From Gammaproteobacteria bacterium (GTDB lineage: Bacteria > Pseudomonadota > Gammaproteobacteria > Pseudomonadales > Halieaceae), in assembly GCA_030427485.1 (NCBI GenBank), contig JAUICG010000006.1:124001-188000 (forward strand): a stretch of DNA of 64,000 nucleotides, in the 5' to 3' direction. The translations under genes and the position numbers were made by a program. This document shows positions 1 through 8,402 of this stretch, piece by piece (the first letter of the stretch is position 1; every line of letters begins with the position of its first letter). The notes under the pieces are model-generated. The model saw only the letters and a program-made list of their open reading frames with translations, made no database searches and was not told the origin of the DNA.

Positions 1-1119
1 GAACCGTTCTGGGCGATTACCCGGCACGATGACATCAAGCGCATCAGCCAGAACAATGCGGAGTTCCTGAACAATCCCCGCACGGTGTTGATCCAGCAGG
101 AATTCGAGCGCGCGCTGCTGGAAAAGTTCGGCACGCGCAACGGCCTGGAAACGCTCATTCACATGGACGACCCCAAGCACAGGAAGCTGCGCAATGTCAC
201 ACGCGACTGGTTCAAGCCCGGACCGGTGGGCAAACTGCGCGGGGATATCGAAACCATCGCGCGGCAGTATGTCGACAAGATGGAGGCGATGGGCACCGAG
301 TGCGATTTTGTAAGAGATATTGCACTGCTTTTTCCGCTGCGGGTCATTATGTCCATCATCGGCGTCGCGCCGGACGAAGAGGCGATGATGCTGAAGCTGA
401 CTCAGGAATTGTTCGGCGGCCAGGACCCCACGCAGTCCAGGGGTGGCGATGTGGACGACGGCATGGGCGTGCTGATGGACTTCTTCGCCTACTTCACCGC
501 CGTGGTGGAAGACCGCAAGAAAAACCCCACCGGCGACCTGGCCTCCGTTCTCGCCAACGCCCTTGTCGACGGCGAGCCCATGGAGCAACTCGACCAGATC
601 AGCTATTTCATTATTACGGCGACGGCCGGCCACGACACGACCTCGGCCACCATCAGCGGCGGTATGAAGGCGCTGCTGGAACACCCGGAGCAACTGGCTA
701 AACTGCGCGACAACCCGGACCTGGCGCCGCAGGCGGCGCGCGAAATGATCCGCTGGGTATCCCCGGTGCGGCACATGATGCGCACGACCACGGAAGAGAT
801 CACATTGCGCGGCAAGACCCTGAAGGCCGGCGACAGCCTCTGCCTGTGGTATCCCTCGGCCAATCGCGACAGCGAGGCGATAGACGACCCGGACCGCTTC
901 GATATCGAGCGGGACAATCGCAACCAACTCGCCTTCGGCTATGGCGGGCATATGTGCCTGGGCCAGCACCTGGCAATCCTGGAAGTCGAGGTGTTCTTCC
1001 GTGAACTGCTGCCGCGGCTTGCGCACATCGAGATGTCCGCCGAGCCCGAATGGGTGCAGGCGATTTTTGTCGGCGGCCTGAAATCCATGCCCGTGCGCTA
1101 CGCATTCTATCGCCAGTAG
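1..1119 (+). CDS. Cytochrome P450 (5' end outside the window)
   Basis: A bacterial soluble class I-type P450, expected to hydroxylate a hydrophobic substrate with electrons from a ferredoxin. The frame is open from base 1, so the N-terminus is missing; 372 residues are visible. The I-helix oxygen-activation motif AGHDTT lies near residue 210, the K-helix ExxR (EMIR) near 247, and the haem loop FGYGGHMCLG carries the axial Cys at residue 319. The C-terminus is complete. No ferredoxin or reductase gene is adjacent. The substrate cannot be read from the sequence; the nearby flavoenzymes and short-chain dehydrogenases are compatible with lipid, steroid or terpenoid oxidation, which is inference. 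Confidence 0.95.
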   Translation, partial: EPFWAITRHDDIKRISQNNAEFLNNPRTVLIQQEFERALLEKFGTRNGLETLIHMDDPKHRKLRNVTRDWFKPGPVGKLRGDIETIARQYVDKMEAMGTECDFVRDIALLFPLRVIMSIIGVAPDEEAMMLKLTQELFGGQDPTQSRGGDVDDGMGVLMDFFAYFTAVVEDRKKNPTGDLASVLANALVDGEPMEQLDQISYFIITATAGHDTTSATISGGMKALLEHPEQLAKLRDNPDLAPQAAREMIRWVSPVRHMMRTTTEEITLRGKTLKAGDSLCLWYPSANRDSEAIDDPDRFDIERDNRNQLAFGYGGHMCLGQHLAILEVEVFFRELLPRLAHIEMSAEPEWVQAIFVGGLKSMPVRYAFYRQ

Positions 1120-1159
1120 CCGGCTTGACCAGCGCCGTCAGCTTGACTTTACTGACGGT

Positions 1160-3097
1160 ATGGAAAAGCGCGACGCGGCAGCCACACCCCGCAATGGCCT
1201 CGAGAAAATCCTGGAGGATCATGCCCGGTGGCTCGCCGGCGAGGGCGCAAGCGGACGTCGCGCAGAACTCGCAGAAGCGAACCTGGCGCACAGCGACCTC
1301 AGCGAATGCATTCTCCGTGGTGCCGATCTCAGCGGCGCGAATCTGCGCGACGCCAATCTGCTTGGGGCAGATCTGCGCGGCGCCGACCTCAGCGAATGCC
1401 AACTGGACGGCGCGGTGCTGGAGCACGCGCAACTCGGCGAAGCGCGACTGGTGCGGGCGCAACTCTGCGGCGCGCGGCTGCAGGGTGTGCAGGGCCTCGC
1501 CAGGGCGCAGCTGAGAGACGCCAACCTGACGGATGCGCTCGGCCTCACCGCCGACGATATCGCCGGCGCCGATCTCACGGGCGTCCGCCTGCCCGCGGCG
1601 TTGGCCGGCATGGAGCGTATCGGGCACCTGGGCGATGTCGCGGGTATCGCGCGGCCGCTGTACCTGTTCCTGCTGCTGGTGAATGCCTTTATCGTGCTCA
1701 CCGTGTTCTCGACGCCTGACGTGTCCATCTTCACCAATGCCCCGTCAGCGGTGATGCCCAATCTGTCCACCAGTATCCCGGCGGCTTCGCTATTCTGGAT
1801 TGCCCCGTTGATCCTGGTATTTCTCTTCGCCTACCAGCAGTTCTACATGACCCGGTTCTGGCAGTGCGTCGCCGGCCTGCCCGACGTGCTACCCGACGGC
1901 TCGCGAATTGAAGACCGCGCCGATCCCTGGCTGTTCATCGGCCTGGTTCGCCTGCGCGCGGGGATGGGTGCCGTCGGATTCCGCGAGGCGGTGCTCATCT
2001 TCCTGATGTGGGGAGCGGTACCGGCCACACTGACGGCGATCTGGTGGCGCTATCTACCCGTGCGCGACTGGCCGGTGACCCTGGCCCACATCGGCATCGT
2101 GCTGCTCGCGGCCTGGGGAGCGCTGCGCCTGTTCGGCGGCGCGCTTACGCAATTGCGCAGGGAAGCGTGGCAGGTGCCGAACGCGCGGCGCGCCTTGTGG
2201 TGTCTCGGCGGCGCGATGCTGGCGATCAGCGTCTTCTGTCACACCCTGCCCCTGCTGCTCGACCGTTTTATGCTGACGCCGCCCGATACCGGCCTGGCGC
2301 ATCCGGAAGTCCTGGGTATCAAGCCGAAAAACGTGCGCTGGCTGACCGCCGACGTCGAGGACGGCGACCTCGGCGGAGCGGCCATGACGCGCAGCGATCT
2401 GCGCTACGCCTACGGCCACCGCGCCAACCTCGTCGCCGTCAATCTCAAGGACAGCAGTGTTGCAGGCTCTGATTTCCAGCGCGCCGATTTTAGCCGCGCC
2501 CTGCTGGAAGACGTCGACCTGACAAACGCGAATCTCGATTCAGCGCGCTTTCGCAACGCCTGCCTGCGGCGCGCGAACCTGGCCCGTTCCGACCTCGAGG
2601 ATACCGACTTTTCAGGCGCCTACCTCGGCCGCGCCGACCTGCGTTACGCCTACTTCGGTCGCAGCCGTATGCAGTTCGCGAACCTGCAGGGTGCACGCAT
2701 GGGCGGCGCCGACTTCGCGGGCGCGGACCTGCGCGGCGCGCTCTTCAATTGCTACGTTTCGCACCGGCACGACACCCGGCGGCAGCCCGTGGTGCAGTGC
2801 GTCGACCTGTCCGGCGCCAACTTCAGCGGCGCCAATCTCGCCGGCGCGCAGTTTGTCGGCACCGATCTACGGAACGTCGGCGGCCTGAGCAGGCAGCAGT
2901 TGCAATCGGCCTGTGGCGTGGATGCGCGCCTGCCGCCCGGATTGCAGGATGCCCTCCCCGATTGCGGCACTACCCTGAACAGCGGCATCGCCCCCGGCGC
3001 GCTGGCCAGCGCTTCGGACATCGACCCCTCAGAAAACCCCTGCTGGCACGAAATGCGCAGCGATTATCACCCGGGGCCGGCGACGGGGCCTCAATGA
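1160..3097 (+). CDS. Membrane protein with two pentapeptide-repeat domains flanking a transmembrane core
   Basis: A 645-residue protein of unknown function. Residues about 35-155 are A(D/N)Lxx pentapeptide repeats, predicting a right-handed quadrilateral beta-helix. A central part follows with about five hydrophobic segments (near 165-185, 207-230, 277-297, 306-326 and 346-368). A second repeat block spans about 407-573, and a short proline-rich tail ends the protein. The ATG at 1160 lies 40 bases after the P450 stop. Pentapeptide domains usually mediate protein contacts or mimic DNA; no enzymatic motif is visible here. Two repeat domains around a membrane core suggest a scaffold with both helices on one face of the membrane, which is inference. 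Family assignment is firm, role is not. Confidence 0.9.
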   Translation: MEKRDAAATPRNGLEKILEDHARWLAGEGASGRRAELAEANLAHSDLSECILRGADLSGANLRDANLLGADLRGADLSECQLDGAVLEHAQLGEARLVRAQLCGARLQGVQGLARAQLRDANLTDALGLTADDIAGADLTGVRLPAALAGMERIGHLGDVAGIARPLYLFLLLVNAFIVLTVFSTPDVSIFTNAPSAVMPNLSTSIPAASLFWIAPLILVFLFAYQQFYMTRFWQCVAGLPDVLPDGSRIEDRADPWLFIGLVRLRAGMGAVGFREAVLIFLMWGAVPATLTAIWWRYLPVRDWPVTLAHIGIVLLAAWGALRLFGGALTQLRREAWQVPNARRALWCLGGAMLAISVFCHTLPLLLDRFMLTPPDTGLAHPEVLGIKPKNVRWLTADVEDGDLGGAAMTRSDLRYAYGHRANLVAVNLKDSSVAGSDFQRADFSRALLEDVDLTNANLDSARFRNACLRRANLARSDLEDTDFSGAYLGRADLRYAYFGRSRMQFANLQGARMGGADFAGADLRGALFNCYVSHRHDTRRQPVVQCVDLSGANFSGANLAGAQFVGTDLRNVGGLSRQQLQSACGVDARLPPGLQDALPDCGTTLNSGIAPGALASASDIDPSENPCWHEMRSDYHPGPATGPQ

Positions 3098-3132
3098 AAC
3101 GCTGGTTCAGCAAGCATCACGGGCGGCGACGA

Positions 3133-3241
3133 CTCGGGAGGCATAGGGCCGGGACCCGCCGTAAACCCATCCATGGGGGCTTGCATTCGGCATCCATGCC
3201 TCACACAGTCCCGAGCCTGCACACGGATGTGCGCTTTTTGG
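3133..3241. repeat. Multi-hairpin intergenic repeat element
   Basis: The gene-free stretch 3098-3409 holds a compact set of inverted repeats. CTCGGGA (3133-3139) pairs with TCCCGAG (3209-3215). GGCAT (3140-3144) pairs with ATGCC (3196-3200). CCCAT-cc-ATGGG (3166-3177) sits inside. GCACA-cgga-TGTGC is next to it. The 19 bases at 3215-3233 match 56984-57002 with one mismatch, where they form part of a larger nested palindrome, so this looks like a member of a dispersed repeat family. The remaining bases up to the old yellow enzyme start show no clear promoter. Confidence 0.6.
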
Positions 3242-3409
3242 CGCGGCCGGCGCTCCGGTGTCCCGACCGCAACCTTGCCTCTCAGGCTCCTATGGTCAGG
3301 TTTCGAACTCGGGCACTAACCAGAGGGTACTTTATTTTCACGACGGGCCTGCATGGTGCTACGATGGACGCCCTGCAAAACTTCTCACTAACCCGGTACC
3401 GCTGACCTC

Positions 3410-4648
3410 ATGAACACAACCGTCTCCCCCTTCGATCCGGTCACCATCGGCCCGCTCACCCTGCGCAACCGCTTCATCAAGTCCGGGGCCAACGAAGCGA
3501 TGTGCATGGACGGTTTTCCCACGAAAGCGCTGGTGAAGCATCACAGCGACCTCGCCCGCGGCGGTATCGGCATGACCACGGTCGCCTACATGGCAGTGGC
3601 GCCCGAGGCGCGCACGCTTCCCAACCAGATATGGATGCGTTCGAAAATACTGCCGGACCTCCAGGTTCTGACCGATGCGGTGCACGCCGAGGGCGCCGCC
3701 ATATCCGCCCAGATCACCCACGGCGGCTCGTTTGTCACGGGCATGAAAGTGAAAGGCCGCACCGTCAGTGCCAGTTCCGGCTTCAATCCCGCCGGAATGC
3801 TCAAGGGCAATTTTCTGCAGCGGGCGATGAACGAAGACGATATGAAGCGGGTGATCGAGGAGTTTGTCTGCGCAGCGGAACTGGCGCGCAAAGCGGGTTT
3901 CGACGCTGTCGAGCTGCATATGGGCCACGGCTACCTGCTGAACCAGTTCATTTCCCCACTGAGCAACCGCCGCGAGGACGAGTATGGCGGCAGCGCCGAA
4001 AACCGTGTGCGCTTTCCAGCCCGTGTACTGGCCGCGGTGAAGGCAGCGGTGGGCGATACCACGGCGGTGCTGGCAAAAATCAACGTGGCCGACGGCACGC
4101 GGCGTGGCGCGAAGGTGGAGGATGGCATCGTGACCGCGCAAGCCCTGCAGGCGGCCGGCGCCGATATGCTGGTGCTGAGCGGTGGACGCAATGTGGAATC
4201 CACGTGGTTCATGTTCGGCAGCCGAATGAACCGCGAGGAAATCGCCAGGGTCCTGAAGGCGCAGGGCGACTGGCTTACCGCATTCATGATGAAAGGTGCG
4301 GCGGCCCGCGAGCCCGATGTGACATTCCGGGAGATGTATTTCCTCGAGTATTCGCGCAAGATTCGCGCCGCGGTGCAATTACCGCTGGCCTATCTCGGCG
4401 GCATCAAATCACTGGCCAACGCCGAGCAGGCCGTCGCGGAGGGATTCGAGTGCGTGGTCATGGCTCGCGCGCTGCTCCACGAACCGGCACTGGTGAACAA
4501 ATTTCGCAGCGGCGAACTCACACAATCGGGTTGTGACAACTGCAACGGATGTGTGGCGTACATCTACCACCCGGCCGGTACGCGCTGCGTGTACCGCCCG
4601 GCCAATGAGCTGGCGCTGAACCGGGTCGTGGCCTCTGCGCACGAGTAA
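3410..4648 (+). CDS. NADH:flavin oxidoreductase, old yellow enzyme family, with C-terminal Fe-S motif
   Basis: A 412-residue FMN-binding TIM barrel of the OYE/2,4-dienoyl-CoA reductase superfamily, expected to reduce or desaturate activated C=C bonds. Family marks are PLTLRNRF near the N-terminus, QITHGG, the active-site stretch ELHMGHGYLLNQF, and SNRREDEYGGS. After the barrel comes CDNCNGC then 11 residues then C, the Fe-S ligand spacing seen in long family members such as trimethylamine dehydrogenase. The protein stops soon after this motif and has no FAD/NAD domain. It converges on the monooxygenase gene with 6 bases between stops. ATG at 3410. Confidence 0.93.
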   Translation: MNTTVSPFDPVTIGPLTLRNRFIKSGANEAMCMDGFPTKALVKHHSDLARGGIGMTTVAYMAVAPEARTLPNQIWMRSKILPDLQVLTDAVHAEGAAISAQITHGGSFVTGMKVKGRTVSASSGFNPAGMLKGNFLQRAMNEDDMKRVIEEFVCAAELARKAGFDAVELHMGHGYLLNQFISPLSNRREDEYGGSAENRVRFPARVLAAVKAAVGDTTAVLAKINVADGTRRGAKVEDGIVTAQALQAAGADMLVLSGGRNVESTWFMFGSRMNREEIARVLKAQGDWLTAFMMKGAAAREPDVTFREMYFLEYSRKIRAAVQLPLAYLGGIKSLANAEQAVAEGFECVVMARALLHEPALVNKFRSGELTQSGCDNCNGCVAYIYHPAGTRCVYRPANELALNRVVASAHE

Positions 4649-4654
4649 TACTCG

Positions 4655-6151
4655 TCACACTGCAGCGCGGGCCTCGCCACCTGTTACACGGGTGCCGATA
4701 TCGAAATCTTCCCAGTTCGGCTGCTGCATGTCGGCGACAAAGCGCTCATAGTCCCAGGGCCAGCTTGACGGTATGCCCTGGGCGTCGAGGTACCAGCTTT
4801 TGCAGCCGCCCACGTACCAGACCGTTTTCTTCGCCGCGGCGATACGCCTCTCCTCGAACGCTTCCAGCGCCTCGGTCGACACGCAGATGCCAGTGCACGC
4901 TTCGCTTCGCAACTTCTCCAGTAACTGGGAAATATAGTGCCACTGGTGCTCGGCGATATCGATCAACGGAAAGTTGCCCACGGGGCCGTTGGGGCCGTTC
5001 AGCATGTAAAAATTGGGGAAGTCGGGCATGCTGATTGCGAGATAGGCCTTCGGCCGGGTTGCCCACAGGCTCTCCAGCGTCACGCCGTTGCTGCCGGTGA
5101 TCCGCATCGGGCGCATGAACTGGTCGGCCTTGAAACCAGTGGCCAGGACGATAATATCCAGTTCGTGCAACTGCCCGTCACTGGTGCGAATGCCGTCCGC
5201 CTCGATACGCTCGATCCGCTCCGTGACCAGCGATGCTTGCGGGTGCTGAATCGCCTGGTAGTAATCGGGCGAAAATATCAGTCGCTTGCACAGCGGTTCA
5301 TGGTCAGGCCGCAACTTCTCGCGCAGCACCGGGTCACTGACGCTCTCCTCGAGATTTTGCAGGCAGGTGTCTTTCCAGAATTGCGCCGCTTCCATGTTCT
5401 CACGGGTGATTACCTGCGTATAGCTGTTGACGTTGGCGAGGTACTCCTCGGTGTTCATGGCCGCTTCCAGCGCCGCCGGATCTTCGCGAAACGACTTGCG
5501 CAGTTCCTCGCTGTACGGCGTGTTATCTACCGGCATGATCCACTGCGGCGTACGCACATAGTGTTCAATCAGTCCGGCCTTGCCCGCAAGCGCGGAGATA
5601 ATCTGCACACCCGTCGAGCCGGTGCCGATGACGGCAATCCGTTTGCCCTCAAGCGGAACACTGTGATCCCAGTGCGCACTGTGGAACAGCTTGCCGCGGA
5701 AACGTTCCATGCCCTCAATCTCGGGCGTACTCGGATGGTGGAGAACGCCTGTGGCGGCAATGACCACGTCCGCGATATCGACGTCGCCATCTGCCAGTTG
5801 CAGGTGCCAGCGGCCATCGAGGTACTCGGCGCTCTCGATTTGCGCATTGAAACGGATGAATTCGTCGATACCGTACTTGGAGCAGGTGCCCTCAAAATAC
5901 TGCTGTATCTCCGGACCGGGCGGCAGGTAGCTGCTCCAGTCGGGATTGCGCTCGAAGGTGTAGGTATAGTGGTGCGACGGGGTGTCACAGGTGAGGCCCG
6001 GGTAGGTGTTTTCCCGCCAGGTTCCGCCGACCCGGTCGGCTTTCTCATAGATGACGAAATCGTCGATTCCGGCCTCGCGCAATTTGATGCCGGCGAGAAT
6101 GCCCGCCATGCCCGCGCCTATCACCACTACCCGTAAAGCTCGTTCCGCCAT
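4655..6151 (-). CDS. Flavin-containing monooxygenase, Baeyer-Villiger type
   Basis: A 498-residue class B flavoprotein monooxygenase. The N-terminal FAD Rossmann motif GAGMAG is at about residues 11-16, a second NADPH-binding GTGSTG follows, and the stretch FRGKLFHSAHWD matches the type I BVMO fingerprint FxGxxxHxxxW. The ATGF-containing LATGFK is also present. Such enzymes insert oxygen next to a ketone using NADPH and O2. A longer frame reaches 6202, but the ATG at 6151 is preferred because GGGAG lies a few bases upstream and the FAD motif then sits at the usual distance. It is divergent from the AraC regulator, with a palindrome between them. Substrate unknown. Confidence 0.92.
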   Translation of the reverse strand: MAERALRVVVIGAGMAGILAGIKLREAGIDDFVIYEKADRVGGTWRENTYPGLTCDTPSHHYTYTFERNPDWSSYLPPGPEIQQYFEGTCSKYGIDEFIRFNAQIESAEYLDGRWHLQLADGDVDIADVVIAATGVLHHPSTPEIEGMERFRGKLFHSAHWDHSVPLEGKRIAVIGTGSTGVQIISALAGKAGLIEHYVRTPQWIMPVDNTPYSEELRKSFREDPAALEAAMNTEEYLANVNSYTQVITRENMEAAQFWKDTCLQNLEESVSDPVLREKLRPDHEPLCKRLIFSPDYYQAIQHPQASLVTERIERIEADGIRTSDGQLHELDIIVLATGFKADQFMRPMRITGSNGVTLESLWATRPKAYLAISMPDFPNFYMLNGPNGPVGNFPLIDIAEHQWHYISQLLEKLRSEACTGICVSTEALEAFEERRIAAAKKTVWYVGGCKSWYLDAQGIPSSWPWDYERFVADMQQPNWEDFDIGTRVTGGEARAAV

Positions 6152-6228
6152 CGCTGTTCGCTCCCGCCAGTCCAATCCAGAAGCGCTACGGTAACCCGTC
6201 AACCCGGGCCGGATAAGGTCTTTTCTGC

Positions 6229-6252
6229 TAGCAAATAGTGGCTATACTGCTA
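6229..6252. promoter_or_regulatory. Nested palindrome between the monooxygenase and AraC genes
   Basis: TAGCA (6229-6233) is mirrored by TGCTA (6248-6252), and inside lies ATAG-tgg-CTAT. The element falls in the 228-base divergent spacer between the BVMO start (6151) and the AraC-type gene start (6380). A TATACT hexamer overlaps it on the plus strand. This is the position and symmetry of an operator, but binding is unproven. Confidence 0.4.
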
Positions 6253-6379
6253 CATTAAGTCCGCTGTCCAGGCATTCCGTCGCGCTGCCGGGACAGGCCA
6301 GATACGTACCCGGAGCCTGTTCCGCGCCCGGGCGACCGGAATATGCGGCGGGTATCTGAACAACAGCCGGGAGAACGCC

Positions 6380-7390
6380 ATGTCCGCAACAGCCCATGCA
6401 CAACGCGAGCACCCGTTGGCGCTGCAACCACTGGTGGAACTCCTGCAGCACGAGTTGACACAGGCCGGTACCGCGATACCGGGCCCGGTACCGGTCTCGA
6501 CCGGCGATTTCGCCCGCTGGTACCTCGAGGCAGTCCAGCGACTGGAACGTTCGGCCGCGTCCGCCGACGCCCATGCGCCCATGTCGCGCGGCGAAGTCGA
6601 ACTCATGTGTCGATGCGTGCTAAGCGCGGTAGACCTGCGCGAGGCCATTGCACTGCTTGAAAACTACTGTGCGATGCTGCACCCGCGCGCCGGGTGCGTT
6701 GCGCTCTCCACAAGCGGCGACGACGCCGTGTTTCATCTCGATACACTGCGCCGCGTGCGCAGCAGCGCCGTCAGCCTCGCGGACATCACCGGATTGTTCT
6801 CGTTCTTTCAACTGCTGCAGTGGCTCGGCGGTGTTGAACTGCCGCTGCGACTGGTGCGCATCGGGCCGCTGGAACGCGATGACCTGATGCCCTTTCTGAA
6901 GCTGTTTCGCGCCCCGGTCCTGGCCGGAGGCAACCAGTACAGCCTCGAGTTTTCAGCGGCACACCTGGCCCGGCCGGTGGTGCGCACCCGGGCGGAATTT
7001 GCGGAATTTTTCGAGTTGTTTCCCTGCGCGGTATTCGGCAGTTCCACGCATGGCCTGCCGCAACAGGTGGGGGCGCTCATTAGCGCGGCGGTCATGCAGG
7101 GACGGCCGGTACCGACGCTGGAACAGGTGGCCGCCACCCTGGAGCGACCACCCTCGACCTTTCGGCGCCAGTTGGAGCGAGCCGGCACCTCTTTCCGAAT
7201 CCTGCGCGACGACTGCCTCGCCGCTCAGGCGCAGCGCCTGCTGCAACGGGGCGGCCTGTCCGTGGAACAGGTGGCCTCGAGGCTGGGCTTCAGCGATGCG
7301 AGTACCTTCCGCAGGGCGTTTCGCAAATGGTGCGGCGTGGCGCCGACGAGATGGGCGCAAGCCTCAGTACATCCCGGCCAGCTTGAATAG
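6380..7390 (+). CDS. AraC family transcriptional regulator
   Basis: A 336-residue regulator. Residues about 20-210 resemble the arabinose-binding-type sensing domain found in OruR-like AraC regulators, and about 235-330 form the double helix-turn-helix with the family signature around LSVEQVASRLGFSDASTFRRAF. ATG at 6380 with GGGAG upstream. It is transcribed away from the BVMO gene, so it probably controls that gene and perhaps itself; the inducer is unknown. Two further regulators of the same subfamily occur in this window at 33.9 kb and 40.1 kb. Confidence 0.93.
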   Translation: MSATAHAQREHPLALQPLVELLQHELTQAGTAIPGPVPVSTGDFARWYLEAVQRLERSAASADAHAPMSRGEVELMCRCVLSAVDLREAIALLENYCAMLHPRAGCVALSTSGDDAVFHLDTLRRVRSSAVSLADITGLFSFFQLLQWLGGVELPLRLVRIGPLERDDLMPFLKLFRAPVLAGGNQYSLEFSAAHLARPVVRTRAEFAEFFELFPCAVFGSSTHGLPQQVGALISAAVMQGRPVPTLEQVAATLERPPSTFRRQLERAGTSFRILRDDCLAAQAQRLLQRGGLSVEQVASRLGFSDASTFRRAFRKWCGVAPTRWAQASVHPGQLE

Positions 7391-7417
7391 TGCCAGGTGC
7401 GGCGCCACCGGCGCGAA

Positions 7418-7885
7418 TCACTGAATACCGGGCCCGTGAGGGAATTGTTTCACGGTAGCGGCTTGCGCCTGTTCCGACCGTGGCAGTGCATTCAACAGTG
7501 CCAGCGCATCCTCCCGGTTCGAAAAAACGGCCATGGGCCAATGGGTTGGACGCGGTTGGCGCATCAGGCAGCAGGCCGCCATATCCATCCGGGGCTTGTC
7601 GGAGACCAGGGCCACCGCCAGCAGGTCGTCCGTCGCACCGAGCGCGGTCTGGGCCCGGAAATCGTAACTGTGCGAGTTGCACTCATTTACCAGCAGGCAA
7701 AATGGGACTTTCAGCGCCCCTCGCAACAGGTCGAAGCATTCTTCTACCATCGCACCGGAAACTTCCACGCCTTCCTTTATCACGATTTCGGCAGTGCCTT
7801 CAGAGACTATCGCAACGGTGCAAAAACCGAGATCGAACAAACCGGGCGTCTCACAGCGCGAACCTGAACTCCTGAGTGTCTGCAT
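7418..7885 (-). CDS. STAS/SpoIIAA-like small cytosolic protein
   Basis: A 155-residue protein without signal peptide or membrane segment. The alternation of short hydrophobic strands and helices resembles small STAS-type (SpoIIAA/SEC14-like) proteins, but no diagnostic phosphorylatable serine motif is clear, so the family call is tentative. The ATG at 7885 is preferred over one 18 bases upstream because a run of six G (GGGGGG) lies 10-15 bases before it. It converges on the AraC gene with 27 bases between. No function can be stated. Confidence 0.65.
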   Translation of the reverse strand: MQTLRSSGSRCETPGLFDLGFCTVAIVSEGTAEIVIKEGVEVSGAMVEECFDLLRGALKVPFCLLVNECNSHSYDFRAQTALGATDDLLAVALVSDKPRMDMAACCLMRQPRPTHWPMAVFSNREDALALLNALPRSEQAQAATVKQFPHGPGIQ

Positions 7886-8402
7886 GATAGATTCACCCCC
7901 CAATGGCCTGATACGTCCCTGAATACAAACTCCCTTTTCACCGTCGGTAGATCAATGTATCTGTTACACGCGGCCGCACACCCACCGACAGCCCCTGTCG
8001 GCCCGCAAAAAACCGCGGCCCCGGACAGCGTGTTCCGCGACGCCCGCTAGGAGGCCTGCTTGACCGTGGATGGCGTTCCTCCCCCGGGTCGGCTGCGCCC
8101 GCCGACCGCGGCATCGTCGGCCTGTTTACCGGCGTGGCAAGTGCCGCCAAGCACCTTGTTCCAGGCCAGGGAAAGCGTCATCCCGGTGGCATTGTAGATT
8201 TCCTTGCGTGTGCATCTTGCACACCTGCAATCACTCATTGCCTGTTTCCTCAAACCCCTCTATGGACACGCCGCCCGCGGCAAAAACAGTTACTCAAACA
8301 GCCTTGCCATGCCATTTATAAACCCCCGGGGGCGCACGCGGCAATCGTAAGATATATGCTATCGACTCATAAAAAGTATGAGGATGCAGAAGCCTGTCGG
8401 AC
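7886..8402. other. 517-base stretch with at most one small gene
   Basis: This holds a 7-bp stem hairpin CCGACAG-ccc-CTGTCGG at 7985-8001 without a flanking T run, a GC palindrome around 8320, an AT-rich segment near 8340-8390 with CTCAT/ATGAG, and one short minus-strand frame described separately. No RNA gene is recognisable. Confidence 0.5.
8047..8238 (-). CDS. Possible small cysteine-bearing protein
   Basis: A 63-residue frame starting MSDCRCARCTRKEIY, with a CxCxxC cluster at residues 4-9 and a fourth Cys near residue 37. A good ribosome binding site (GAGGAAAC) precedes the ATG at 8238, and third codon positions are GC-rich as in neighbours. The Gly/Ser-rich tail shows no fold. Cys spacing could bind metal, but this is speculation. 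It may equally be a chance frame. Confidence 0.35.
   Translation of the reverse strand: MSDCRCARCTRKEIYNATGMTLSLAWNKVLGGTCHAGKQADDAAVGGRSRPGGGTPSTVKQAS

Noticed and set aside
1270..1520. Periodic 15-base pattern resembling a tandem DNA repeat
   Set aside because: It arises from A(D/N)Lxx codons in the pentapeptide protein. Unit sequences vary too much for a true tandem array or CRISPR.
800..1627. Minus-strand open frame with repeated Ala/Gln/Arg units
   Set aside because: It is the reverse image of the P450 end and of the pentapeptide repeats, which produce periodic antisense codons.
4937..6136. Plus-strand open frame of 399 codons
   Set aside because: Antisense to the Baeyer-Villiger-type monooxygenase, with no motif of its own.
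8318..8332. GC palindrome CCCCCGGGGG as terminator
   Set aside because: No loop and no T run in either direction. It is probably incidental in GC-rich DNA.
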